From NCBI GenBank assembly GCA_947846985.1, contig CANTUZ010000010.1:24661095-24725094 (forward strand): a stretch of DNA of 64,000 nucleotides. The letters run 5' to 3'. The position numbers and the translations under genes were made by a program. How positions within the stretch are numbered: the stretch's first letter is position 1; each line of letters begins with the position of its first letter. Below the pieces are notes generated by a model. The model was given only the letters and a program-made list of their open reading frames with translations. It made no database searches and was not told the origin of the DNA. This DNA comes from Fratercula arctica. Lineage: Eukaryota; Chordata; Aves; Charadriiformes; Alcidae. This document shows, piece after piece, positions 38,963 to 50,089 of the stretch.

Positions 38963-40879
38963 CCCCACAGGTTGAAAAGGAAGCCTCCACTGTGCACCTG
39001 TAACAGTGACATTCAGCCAGCAGTCCTGCTTTGCCAGTGCCCTGGTGTTCCCGGTGGGCTGCAGCTCCAGCCAAACTTACTGCTCCCAGCTGCAAGTCAC
39101 GCATGGCAGGGGAACCTATGGCTGTCCCTGGCCAGCTGAAATAGTCCCACAATGGCTATCGGGCCTCAGATGGGGTAAATTTAGACTCAGTCACTCTGAG
39201 AAAGGTCGTTCACTTTCAATTGCGCCCTGCAACCACAGATGTTTCCAGACGTGCAACTTGCTGGGAATTATGACCTGTCCTGACGGTCTCAATGCACGGA
39301 GATTTTGGACCGTTGTGTTTCATATATAACTTTGTGCTTTAATATAGTGCCATTTGGCTTGGCATAGGCTGAGTTACAGAGAGTTGAAGGGAGCGGTTAG
39401 TAAGGCAACTGAAAAGGCTACTCACAAAACAGCTTCAGCATGGTCTGCAATAAAAAATGATCCCCAGACAGACCGGGATGGAGGAGACCCAAGTGCCAGG
39501 AGTGGCTCAACCACCATGCTCACTGAAATCTGATCTCCTTACTGTGGCAGCCAGTAAGAGGCCTGTGAAAACTATAACTTCACTGATTTTTCCATCATTA
39601 GCTACAAGCTCCCTTCTGGACACTTACTCCAGTCTCAAAGGATGGGACCCTTTCTGGAGGCAAGCCCCATCTCTCTGTTCCTGGAGAGGAAATTAGACCG
39701 TAGCGTTGCTTGTGTTTTACTTACTATGTTTATGAAAGTGGAAACACCACCTGAATTTCTCTGTAGACTCTGCAGGGAAATCATGTTTCCATATTGCATT
39801 ATGAGAAATGCAGTGGAAGTGTGCTATGCTAAGTTGATTTTTTTTAATGTATGGAGGCAAAAGAAACTTCAGTTCAGAATGAGTATACACTTTTCTCTTT
39901 CTATTCAACATCCACAGTGCTATAAATACAAACTGCAGGGTACTTTCAGAACTGCAAGCCTTTAAGACCTCTCAAGGGAAAACATCACACCAAATTAATC
40001 TGCCGTCAAGTGGAAATTCTATATTGTTTGCATTTGCCAATGTTCTGTATGTGGCTGTAATTGCACTGAAGCAAATATCTGCTTCGAGTTCTTCACAAGA
40101 TTAAATGTGGCCAATTGGGCGTAAAAGAGTAATCGAAATGCAGAGCTGCTGCTTTGGATTTGTTAAAGGCATTGCTCATTTTTGCTCTGACATGATGACA
40201 CTAGGTTTTGGCTTTCTGTTAAAATGGGGAAAATTTGGGGAATGTGATTTGGAGTGCCGGGTTGCAAGCCAAAAGGAGGACGTTTTGGTCTGTCGTTGCT
40301 GCTGCCCTGCAGTGCACCAGTGAGCAGTGTCCCCTGAGCATGCCCCAGGCGTCACGTGTGCAAGGGGACACCTTCCTTCCCTCCGGCCAGCCATCAGGCT
40401 GCCATAGCCGTGCCCCAGGCTGCAGCGTCTGGCTGGGACCTCCACTATCGGCTCCTGAGGATTTCATGGTCTTTTTAAGTTCTGAGTATTTGCCCTAGAT
40501 TTGAAGCTAAAAGGTCTTGTGAAGGTCCCAGCAAGAGCCTCTGTGGCTTGTAATAGAGGGAGCCCAATGTCTGAGTTGGATCCTGAGTGGTGTCACCATG
40601 TCGGACTAAAGGAGCATGTCAGCTTGCAAAACCTGAACCCTCGCCTGATGCCAGCTGGATGTGAAATGTTAAAATTTGCTTAAAAACCCCATGCTTTCTT
40701 TTTATTTTTACTAGTTTAGCCATTTTCCCTCTTGCCTTATAAACGCAACTATAAGCAAGTAAAAAGTCTTTTTTTCAAGTTGACTGCACTGCCTTTTAAT
40801 TCCGCATGAAAACCCAAGGGCTCCCTGTGCCCTGCCCAACAGGTAGTTAAAAAAACAAGTCCAGGTGGGCAAAGCTGAC

Positions 40880-41088
40880 AGCTTGAATCCTCCTTTATTT
40901 AATTTTCTTTCCAATTAGTGTGTTCACCCAAAAAATACATACCGGACTCCTACCACCTTGCTCGTGCTCAGCCATTTCCCAAGGAGTTTCTCTGTGCAGC
41001 TGCGGAGCAGTCCTGTCAGCATCCTTACACTGTCTTCAGTGAGGGTGGCATTTCTTGGTCCAGTGCCCGGAGACATGTCCCCCTGGCA
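40880..41088 (-). other. DUSP13B: Predicted DUSP13B 3' UTR
   Basis: Region from the stop codon to the likely cleavage point after the first AATAAA. No further phosphatase coding motif follows the stop. Confidence 0.55.
40894..40899 (-). terminator. DUSP13B: DUSP13B polyadenylation signal AATAAA
   Basis: AATAAA on the minus strand, 190 bases after the DUSP13B stop codon, followed by sequence with CA and T/G-rich bases where cleavage could occur (about 40870-40885). A second AATAAA lies further on at 40706-40701, which would give a 3' UTR about 190 bases longer. Which one is used cannot be told from sequence. Confidence 0.6.
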
Positions 41089-41303
41089 CTAACAGGCCTC
41101 TGCTCCTCTGCCTTTCCCCCTTCGTAGCTGGAGATCCAGCTCCCGAAGCTGCCCGAGGAAGCCGGAGTTGGGGCAGATCCCTCTGTGCGAGCGCACAGTT
41201 CGAATTGCATCAGCGAGGGACATGTCTTCGCAGATCATTAAGAAAGCGAGGACAAGAGTTGCAGATCGACTGATTCCCATTGCACAGTGAACTAGTACTT
41301 TGC
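41089..41303 (-). CDS. DUSP13B: DUSP13B coding exon 3 (active site, stop)
   Basis: The exon has 215 coding bases after a long pyrimidine tract and CAG (ending at 41304), and stops at TAG (41091-41089). It encodes [20 protein letters not shown], then the [13 protein letters not shown] helix, the [14 protein letters not shown] segment that closes the fold, and a basic tail [11 protein letters not shown] that is a little longer than in mammals. Confidence 0.96.
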
Positions 41304-44300
41304 CTGGAAAAAGGAGAGAGAGATGCAATTATGCCCGGAGGCCAAGCTGGCAGGGTTTATGGTGCTGGAGCAGAGGTGGAAGTGGTGCTGCTACTGGGGC
41401 TGAGCGAGCAGGTGTGCTCAGCCCCACAGAGCAGACCTGGTGCCGTGCTGGTTGAAGGAACAGGGTGGGTTTTAATGGCTGGGGACAGAAAATTAATAAT
41501 TGTATTCCAGGACCCACAATTGCTTGTTTGGGCTTAGCTGTCAGCCTGATGGCATGCCCTTAGTCCTCCTGCCCAGCCTGCCATCCGTGGTATCCCTGCT
41601 TGCTCACTTGTGTTTTTGGGAGTGATGTACTGCCTGGTAAAGCTTTAAGCCTTTGTACTTGAAGGCTGTCCTATGAGAAGCAGCCTTGGCAGGTCACTTG
41701 CTATTCGAAGGCCTGGAAACTTGGGGGTTGAAATGTGCAACGCTTAGGAGTGCTCGCTGCTACTGCAGAAACACCCCTGTTTTTCCGCAAGCTCTATTTT
41801 CCTCTTTGCTTAGGGCAGTAATGCTTTCTGAGGGTGCTGACTGCTGCCCGGACCTTGTTGGAAGCATGTGAGAAAATGGGTGTTATCCTTAAGAACAGAT
41901 CCTGTTTGTATATGCCATTTGCATAAGTTTCTTATGGTTTTGGTTTGGCTTTTTTTTGTTATTTCTGTAGCCTACCCTGTACATCTGTAGGCACTATCCT
42001 TCCCTAATGCCTTTATCTTCCCTTCTGTACTAGGTGATCACCAGAAAAACAATTTATGAAATAAAGTTTTGAGTTCCCCAGAGATTTCAATGTGAGGAGT
42101 GCATCTTCATTAAGAGTTCATTACAAGTAATATCATGAGTCCTTCCATGTTGCTGTAAGTGAGCCTCAGGGAAGACCTTACAGGGATCCAGGAGTGTAGC
42201 TCCCTCCTTCCCTCTGCTCTGCTTTTGGGTTTTCTGCTGTGATTGCTAACAGAAGCAGCCAGAGAAATGCAATTCTGTATCATGCCTACTTCCCGGGTTT
42301 CTAATGTGTGTCTTTGACCCATGCTGGAAGGAGATACGTGGTCGTTTTTTTGTTTTTTTTTTTTTTTAAATGGTCTTATGTGAAATTAAAGGAAACTTTG
42401 TCAAAAGGATTTCTTTCAGATGGAAAAATTCAGGTTTATTGTCCTTTCCCTCTGGATGTGAACAAAAAGCTCCTTCTGGAACCTGAAAACCTGCATCTTG
42501 TGAATAGTGTAAAATGCTTCAACTTTAACAAAAATGGTATGATTCAATGAGAGATTTTTTAATTGGAAAAAAAAAATGTTCTGTTGTTCTACTCAATTAT
42601 AGCCATGTCTGAAAACTTTCAAACTCTCTCATCCTTTTTTTCATATCCAGAAAAAGGTGAAAATCAGTAAAAACAATCCCATGTTGCTTTTTTTCCTTTA
42701 GAGATGGAATAAAGTACCTCAGATGCTGCTTCTTGATAAAATGTAAGGAGGGATAGAAAGAGCGGACAGCTTTTCAGGACTATGTCCTTTTTTGTTTGTG
42801 CTTACAGCATCTTAATTTCTCTATTACCAGGGAGTGAGACTAAAATATCCTTGTTGGATGATGAGCCTAGATCCAGCCAAAAACCTCAGCTGGATTGCCC
42901 CCATCTCTGCAGGTGTTAATTCTGGGTACTTTGTGCACAACTTTTCATCTTAAATCCCTTTTTGTTTGTGACAGAGTATGTATTTAGCAACTGTTCCAGT
43001 TCTGACTAATGATGATGGCATAGCCACATGCTCGGAGAGTGCGAGCATGTGTTGTAAAAACCTGCTCTGGCCAGCAGGTTGAGAGAAGTGTTGAATTCCA
43101 CAATGTATGTGACACAGCCACCTTTCGTTATCCTGGCATGAGAAATCTGAGCTCAGCCCTAAAGATAGACATGTCTTCAGCAGAAATAAAGGGACAAATA
43201 TAACCTCCAAGGAAGTGGCAAAAACAGCTCTGGTGACAGCAGACTTGGACTGAGCATCAGAACCTTTCGGGGAAGGAAGAGGTTTTTCCAACATCATGTC
43301 AGTTTTGCAGAATTAGAAGATCAAGTGATTTCTATTTGTGTTTTCCCATTCAGATACACCTTCACAGAATTTACTGGGATACTGATGCTGTTATTCAAGT
43401 TAAATTACATCTCTCTGTCAATTCCATTAACTCCTTGGGGATTCTTGGAAGTGAAGTCTTATTTTGTGGGGGAATATGGAGAAATGCTTTGCACCCCTGC
43501 TAAAAGATAATGGTAATTTGAATTTTCACTGGACTTTTTTTGTTTCTTAATGTGCTGCACTATCATTAGCCTTCTCACCAACCTTGTGGGATACGTATGC
43601 TGTATTATCTTCCCCAGAGGAAGCACTTCAGACCCAAATAACCCAGGTCTGAGATTTTTCACAGGAATGTAAAGAAGTCAGGAGAACAATCTCTCTTTGA
43701 AAAATACTGCAAGCAGGGCTAAGTCCAAAAGGTCTTTGGAAAACCCATGCTTTAGTAGTTTGCAGTCAGCCTAACTGCAACGTAGTGGCAGGGGCTGGGG
43801 AAATCCAGACACTCACCTTAATGCACACCCCAGATAAGAAAAGCCAAGGAACAGCATGTTCTGAAAAGCTTTCTCAGAACCAGAATGGCTTTCTTGTTTT
43901 TTGTCTGAAAACTTCTAAGCTACTAGAACTCTACAACTAAAAGAAAAAGAAATTATATTTAAAGTTTGAACTGCACCAAGGTGGGGGGGGGGGGCGTGTG
44001 GGGGTGTGGAAATAACCAAGAAACAACCAAAAAGAGATGGCCTTGATGTTGGATTTGATTTTTGAATCGCCAAATATTTTGAAATTCAATCTGAATTTGG
44101 CCAGAAATTGAATGGGGGATGGGAAACTTGCTGTTCTGAACCTAATTTCTGTAAAATTGTTCTTAGGTCCTTTTTTTTTTTTTTTCCACACAGATGGAGC
44201 CTTCTGCCTTGGAAAATGCTTGGCCCTACCTGCAGTCTGGAACAGAAGACGGAGCTGAGTGCAGGTATGGATGCTGCCCTTAAATATGGCCTGATGTGGT

Positions 44301-47300
44301 TTTGTTGGGGGCACAGAAAGCAGAACAAATTCCAGGCTCCTGCTCGTACAGGCTGTCTCTCTACCATTTTATATCTAACTCTGTGTCTGAGAAGAGGAGG
44401 TGTCGGGTAAGAACACACTGAATTTTCTTCTCTGTTTCTCTGGCTTATCTGCACTTCAAAAGAGTCCGCCTAGATCAGTAACTAGCTTTAGAAGGTGCCT
44501 CGGCAAAAACCTGGACAAGCCCCAGCTGTTGACCTCGGACCTAATCTGCATGCCGCTCTAATACACTTGTTCCCATGAGGATGCAAGTATATTATCTCTT
44601 TTGCATGTGCAGTATCTATTCCACATTGTTAGCCTTTGTTTCACCATGCACAGAGGTTATGATAAATGCTGGTACACTGACAATAAAATGGCTGTTTGTC
44701 GCAGATAAATCAGTCATGTGAAATGATATAATTAACGTAAAATTGCTCTAATGAAAGCAGATTTGAATTTACTATGTGATTTTTTGTAGCAAACAAATTG
44801 AATGTTAAACTTGCATCAGGAAACAAAAGCTGTGTTGCTATTTGGTTCTGTTTACAGGCTCGGACCCTTGTCTCTCAGCAGTGGCTGCAGATGGGTTAGT
44901 GACACTCTGAACCCACCGTGATACACTGCACGTGACTTGCGCTCAGAGCACGTCGCACTACGCGGGCTGCCTGCAGCGGGCTTGATAACGGCGCCTTGCA
45001 TCAGCCTCTGGCGGGAGGCAGCCAAGACGCGCCCTCCTGGCACCAAGGCTCCCATTCCTGAGGCTCGGATTCCCGGCTGGCTGCTGGACCACAGCCTGGG
45101 AAAGCAGCATTGACAGAGGCAGTCGCGGTGCGTGCCCCCGTCGTGGGGTGGGCAAGGAGGTTATACCCAGATCTTCTGTACCGAAGAATCCATGCTGCAA
45201 AGCCGGCATCCTCCAGCTCTGCCTTCCCCACGCCCATTTGTTTTAACATACAGTGCGAAGAGAAGTTGGACTGATCCCACGTTGCAGGGCCATGTTGCAA
45301 CCTCCTCTCTGAGCATGTAACGGGATCCCTTAGGAATAGTGGGATTAACTGAAGAGAAGTGGGGGCACTTAGCTTCTGGCGTTATTAAATCTTGCAATCC
45401 TTATTTGAAATGTTGCACTGCACATCTCAAGCTACTTTTTGCAGAGGCAGACAATAACTGTCATCTGGCTGGGATTTGTGCAGAACAATAACACTTGGTT
45501 TTTAACAACGGATTATGGATATTATATCCAGCTCATGCCTGCTGTAACTCTACTGACATCAAAGGGTTTGCACTAGGGATAAAGTTTGCACATTCAACTT
45601 TGTTGGCCAAATTCAAGTTGGGAAATTCAATGTTGTTGAACAAATTAGTCATTAAAAGACATAATATCTTATTGTCCTTTTGCTACTCATCATTAACTGA
45701 GCTAAATGTCCTGAACTAGCCCTTGCTTTCTTGCAGGATGGATTCAATTTGGCTTAAGACCAGGCTCCAGACCGTCACCCCGCGTGAACGCCCCAGCTGC
45801 CCTCGCTCCATTGAATCCAGCAGAATGATGCTGCCCACCAGGAGGAGAGCTCAGCTGGGCTAGTGGGCCCCAGGGGCTCTTCCCATTCCACTGTGGTTCT
45901 CTCATCTCCTGTTACATTTTAGCCACCGTCCTGTAGCCAGGTGCAGAATCAAGTGTCTATTTCTTGATTAATCAAATGTGTATTTTTTCACAGCTGGAAA
46001 TAGCAAGAAGCCTATGGAGAGCTTTAAATGGTCCCACGCCTCCTGGAACAGGTAAGGGCTGTCATCTGCTGGAGACTGGGAAGTTAAACTTATGTATGCA
46101 ATACGCTGACAGCAGAGTCAAGAGAGAGGACCCTTTTCTCCTGAGTTAAGCTTCTTTCATAACCACCACTCCCAAGAAGGCGGCAAGAGAAGGGAGCCTA
46201 GCTTTTCCGTTGCTCCAGTGAAGTGGAAGAAGGGAAATGCCGTAGAGAGGGTTTGCAATTTCAGGAAGTTAATGGGTGATTTTAACCTGCCTGTTTTAAA
46301 CATGTTTGGAGGTCAATAAAAGGAGAAGCTCTCTACTTGGGAATCTTTCTCTCTGCACAGTGTTAGTTTAATAGTTTTCGTGGCATGCTTTCATCTGTGC
46401 TCTCAAGCTCTCTTTCCCTCCCTCTTCTGCTAGACTGTACCAAACCCTGCTGATTTATGCATAGGTTTAGCTGCACTCCAGAAAAATGCTAATTGTACAG
46501 ATGGCCATGCAAAGGGGCAAGATTGATATTGCCGTCTTCCCGAGGTGACGGAGGAGCATGAGGGAGCAGGCCAGTACTTCCATGACACCCTGTTTTTCCA
46601 TGCAGGGAAGGGGGCACACTGTGCATCTGCTGGCTCTTGGCTGAGCCTTCCCAAACAGCTTTGTTACGTGGGCAAAGGAACAGCAGGGTTCTACTGAAGG
46701 AAAGGCAGCCAAGGAAGCAGGGTTCATAAAATACTACTTATAGGGTATGGCTGCAATAGTAGTGCATATATTTCTTAATCTGTATGACAAAGCTGATGAA
46801 AGAAGTCATTTGGGGCATGCTGCAGCCATCGACCGCTGTGACAGCAATAGCAATAGGGGGCAGAAGGAGAAGAGCAACCTTCCTAAAAGACTATAGCTCC
46901 CAATTAGGAGCATGCGAGTGCATGCTCCCCGGCTTCCTTTTGCTCATGCCCTGGCATCCGGGTTGGAAGAAATTGCCTTAAAAATAAATTTCTTACATCA
47001 CCAAAGACATATTCTGTTCAACTAAGGTAGAAATCTGGAATAAATCTGCCCATGCTGTTTTCTGGACTTGTGGCGTAAAGCATCGGAAATTTTCTTCAAG
47101 CATTATAGGAGCAACAGTTCTTACTTAATTCTAAGGAGTATTTGATTCATAGTTTTAAATATGTTTGTGCCTCATATGGTCTTAACTTTGACTTATCCTC
47201 CCAGGTGAAAAAGATAATTTAATTCCATTAAAAATAAAATGTTGAATTTGCTTGTAATAGTTAAGCGGCAGTCTTGAATGACTTCTCAATCAAACAGAAG

Positions 47301-50089
47301 TACCTCGTTACATCCTGAATCTAATATGAACAGGCCTCTTGTTACCTGGTATAATTTTTTGTTCGGCATCACTGCTTATAAAAAGTGCCATTTTTTCTAT
47401 TCTTCTAAATGATGTGAGTAACAATCCCCTCCCTGTCTCGTCCCTGCATAGGTCATGGGTATTTAGCTGCTAAATTTCTGTACCTCAGGAAATTATGCTT
47501 CCAGAACATCTTGTTTATATATTTTCTAAACTGTTGCACTTTCCTTAAAATGATGAATGTCAGCAACAGCTGGACTGTATATGATTGAATTTCACCTTGT
47601 CTCCATTCCCAGAACCCTGCTTCCATATGGAGCTCAGTAAAGCAATATCTAAAAGCATGGGAGTAGGGATAAATATGCGCTCGAGACATGATGAGTTCAT
47701 TGTGTTTGCCTTGAGCCCTAACTTCTACATTCATAACTTTCTGTATTTGGGCATGCATCTTGCAAAGCTCTGGTTTTGTTTGCTTTTGTGGCCACCATGA
47801 TTCATCTGTTGTCTTCTGTCTTTTGTCAATTGATTTGGAACTTTTTTTTTTACACACGCATGAAAAGATTTTTGGATCTTACCTTTCTCTGGAGCACCAC
47901 CAATAATGACTTCAATTGCAAATAGCATATGCTGTAATAGAAATGGATGCAGATCCAAATTTGCCAAATATGTTAGTGGTTTTGAAATCCAAAATGCAGC
48001 CCTCAGTTTAACAAAGGCAAATATTTTCTAATAGGATGGATCAAACCCTCCAAACAACAGTAAACTCTGAGGTATCTAGCACCTAACAGGAGGTGCACTG
48101 TTTTCGGTTATTGTGTCTCCCTTTCCTAGTTTGTATGGGGTAGACCTCTAGATGTGTAGATCAGATCTACTAGCTGCATATGGTTAAGCTGGGTAGTTAA
48201 TATTTTAGAATGCTTTTTGATATTAAAGCTCACCATGATGCAAGCAAAACAGTTTGAGTGCATAACTGTTCTCTTAACAAACTGCTTTTGAGTGGGCATC
48301 TGTACAGTTTTGTGGCATAGTGGAGACTTGCTTTTATGAAGGTTTGTCCTTAATAGTCATGATCCCCCTCTAACCCCAGGCCTCTGGCATTGTACCTGGC
48401 CTACATTTAGTGAGTCCAAGGATTTTGCAGGTTATCTTCCTATTTCAAATTTATACTCTTTCTAGCAGCAGCATGACATTATCTCCTGGCTGGTGGTGTT
48501 GCTTAGGTTTTCTTCTATAGGATTGCTTCCCAGAGAATTCTTCCCTATCCTGTTTGTAGGACTTGTACAGCTTGTAGCATTATCGTTGAATCTTCTTACT
48601 CAAATATAATGCTTGCCCTTGTCTTTTTACCCCATCCCAGATAAGATCAAGTGTATGTGCCTCCTCCCAGGTCCATATGTCCGTATTGGTAATAAAAGAT
48701 ACTTGCTGTTTTGTCTTTTGCTAATAGAGATGTTGAATAGCACTAGGCATAGGGAAAACCCCTTTGAAAGCCTGTTCAGTGCATCCTTCCCTGTTTCAGG
48801 GGAACTCCCACTCGCTGTGGGAATTCAGGAGGCAGGCGTGATGCTACTTGGTTTGCGTAACTCTGTTCTTACCCACCTTTGCAGCTGGTTGGTTTTTGCT
48901 GAATACTATTTGATAACTTGCCCTACTTGGCTCCTATGCAGAAGGTATGTAACATGCACAGATGGTCTAGTTACCTCTTGGGGAATTCAGAGCTGCTCTT
49001 ATGTATCGAGCAACTGGGTAGAAGTAAATGCTGAGATCAAAGTTTGGGTTGTCCTCCGCTTCTACTCCATAGTAATCCACCAGGAGATCTCTGTAGAACT
49101 TGGGTCCAGTGTCGATGTGAAATCGCCCAGCAGCGGCATCCACAACGTGGGAGATGCCCATTCGGCTCAGCTGCTCTTTGTCACGAGCAAAGTACCTGGA
49201 AGAAGGATGGTGGGTTATATTAACCTGCTGCATTACAATGCGGGGTACAACATGCTGCTGATGGTGCAGTTTGTGAAAGCTACACGAAGTTATAATGGCT
49301 ATTTTCTGACAGGTTGTTCAGGTCCAAAGTGTCCACCAAAATGTTTCAAGACACAAGTGTCTTGTTAAGAAAGTGACTTTTACATTTCCTGCATTTTTCT
49401 CCCAAACATCGGTTTAGGTTCTTCTCAACTGACAAAAAATAAAGAGCTGCTGCTGGTGGTGATATTTATTTCTGCACAAGCCAGGAGTTTTCTGGTTTGC
49501 TTTCTCATCAAGTCACCTCTGCTGAGCATCCATCAGTTCAGGGGACTGATACCATCTGACAATGTGAGGAAAAAACAAGGTTGATCCTGTTTTTACCAAG
49601 CTCTGGCATGACCACCTGCAGTAACGATGCCACGGCCCCACCAGGCAGTTGCAGTGCAGGGCTCCTCTACTAATGCAGGAGAAGAAATCAGGAGGGGGCA
49701 TCGGTCACTTAAGATGCCTTTTCTCTATCCTACAGCGTCCTATGTGCCGTTCAGACTTACTCAACACTTAGACTTACTATGAGGGGTCCACAAATTAGGG
49801 CCTAGCTCTCTTTTTAAATAAAGCGTGGAAGATTTTGGAGGAAATAAGGTGGGGGCTAAGAGTTGCGTTAACCCCTTCAACACTTCCCTCTCTCGTACAG
49901 GTCTCCCACGTAAAGGTTTGGCCAGACTTCATCCACATGCCCCGTGGGGTGTTTGCGTGTCCAGAGCAGGCGCCGCAGCTCTTCCAGGGAGGGTGTTTCA
50001 GCACGGCTCTGGCTGCCAGGTGTCCAGCTTGAGGCACTTCGTATCTTGGGGCGCAGTAAGTCCCCGCTGCACAGGGAGTCCCAGGCCAT
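41089..50089 (-). CDS. DUSP13B: DUSP13B (TMDP-type DUSP13) dual-specificity phosphatase, complete three-exon gene
   Basis: Atypical dual-specificity phosphatase of the DUSP13B/TMDP type. In mammals it is enriched in testis and muscle and reported to inactivate stress MAP kinases. The coding sequence is join(50089..49899, 49195..48975, 41303..41089) on the minus strand: 627 bp, 208 residues. Key parts are LLRPKI near the N-terminus, [13 protein letters not shown] (51-63), the general-acid loop [13 protein letters not shown] with D112, and the P-loop HCAMGISRS with catalytic C144 and R150. AFLMICE and ICPNSGFL follow the P-loop. These last motifs, and CAMG rather than CVVG, favour DUSP13B over DUSP13A. 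Residue 83 is Asp, where the family normally has Asn in the (V/L)NAA motif. Length is close to the mammalian protein (about 198). All splice sites are canonical and the frame is intact. It is in tandem with DUSP29. Confidence 0.94.
42345..42367. repeat. T-rich run
   Basis: Seven Ts, a G, and then 15 Ts. Confidence 0.9.
43983..43994 (+). repeat. G-run of 12 followed by further G-tracts
   Basis: Twelve Gs, then CGTGTGGGGGTGTGG. The plus strand, which is antisense to DUSP13B, could form a G-quadruplex. On the transcript it is a C-run. Confidence 0.9.
44171..44185. repeat. T-run of 15 bases
   Basis: Uninterrupted T homopolymer inside DUSP13B intron 2. Confidence 0.95.
44570..44830. other. AT-rich block beside CpG cluster, possible conserved element
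   Basis: Non-repetitive AT-rich sequence with homeodomain-like TAAT cores and GATA-type motifs, directly beside the CpG cluster. It could be an intronic enhancer or promoter-proximal element. The only evidence is composition. Confidence 0.25.
44910..45190. other. Small CpG cluster inside DUSP13B intron 2
   Basis: I count about 22 CpG dinucleotides in 280 bp, with high GC, in the middle of a CpG-poor intron. It could be an internal promoter, for a short DUSP13B form or an antisense RNA, or a retained unmethylated enhancer. Short open frames on both strands here lack known motifs. Confidence 0.5.
48975..49195 (-). CDS. DUSP13B: DUSP13B coding exon 2 (phosphatase core)
   Basis: The exon is 221 bp. 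The acceptor is ATCCTTCTTCCAG (ending at 49196) and the donor GTAACT (48974-48969). It encodes residues 65-137, starting [18 protein letters not shown] and ending [11 protein letters not shown]. It includes the general-acid loop. The last base opens codon 138, completed as GGC (Gly) by exon 3. A long plus-strand open frame across this exon (48613-49368) is antisense shadow. Confidence 0.95.
49196..49898. other. DUSP13B intron 1 (703 bp)
   Basis: Short intron with canonical ends (GTACGA ... CTTCTTCCAG). Nothing else was recognised in it. Confidence 0.9.
49899..50089 (-). CDS. DUSP13B: DUSP13B coding exon 1
   Basis: The exon has 191 coding bases, residues 1-63 plus two bases of codon 64 (CT|G, Leu). 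The ATG at 50089-50087 comes one base after a strong acceptor (CCCTCCACCTTTCAG, ending at 50091), so the leader must come from an upstream exon. The start is chosen because [16 protein letters not shown] aligns with the mammalian N-terminus. An in-frame ATG further upstream (50119) would be in intron sequence. The donor is GTACGA at 49898-49893, a weaker match to consensus. Confidence 0.92.

Larger units (their letters stand above)
24507..40880. other. Intergenic between DUSP29 and DUSP13B; no gene seen
   Basis: I see no exon with recognisable motifs on either strand, and in particular no third set of DUSP exons. Contents are T-runs (25489-25508, 26736-26752), short tetranucleotide repeats (32110-32126, 35299-35321, 38880-38962), a CpG-richer patch (31430-31740) and a MEF2-type site (35000-35009). 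The longest open frame (plus 38441-39139) runs through a TTTG repeat and looks accidental. Confidence 0.65.
41304..48974. other. DUSP13B intron 2 (7.7 kb)
   Basis: Non-coding interval between exons 2 and 3. It contains T-runs (42353-42367, 44171-44185), a 12-base G-run (43983-43994), an AT-rich conserved-looking block (about 44570-44830), and next to it a small CpG cluster (44910-45190). I saw no further phosphatase exon. Confidence 0.8.

Noticed and set aside
38441..39139. 232-codon plus-strand open frame with a hydrophobic stretch
   Set aside because: The hydrophobic part is a translated TTTG simple repeat, and the rest has no family motif.
48613..49368. 251-codon plus-strand open frame
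   Set aside because: It runs antisense across DUSP13B exon 2, whose minus-strand protein is clearly real. The plus frame has no recognised motif.
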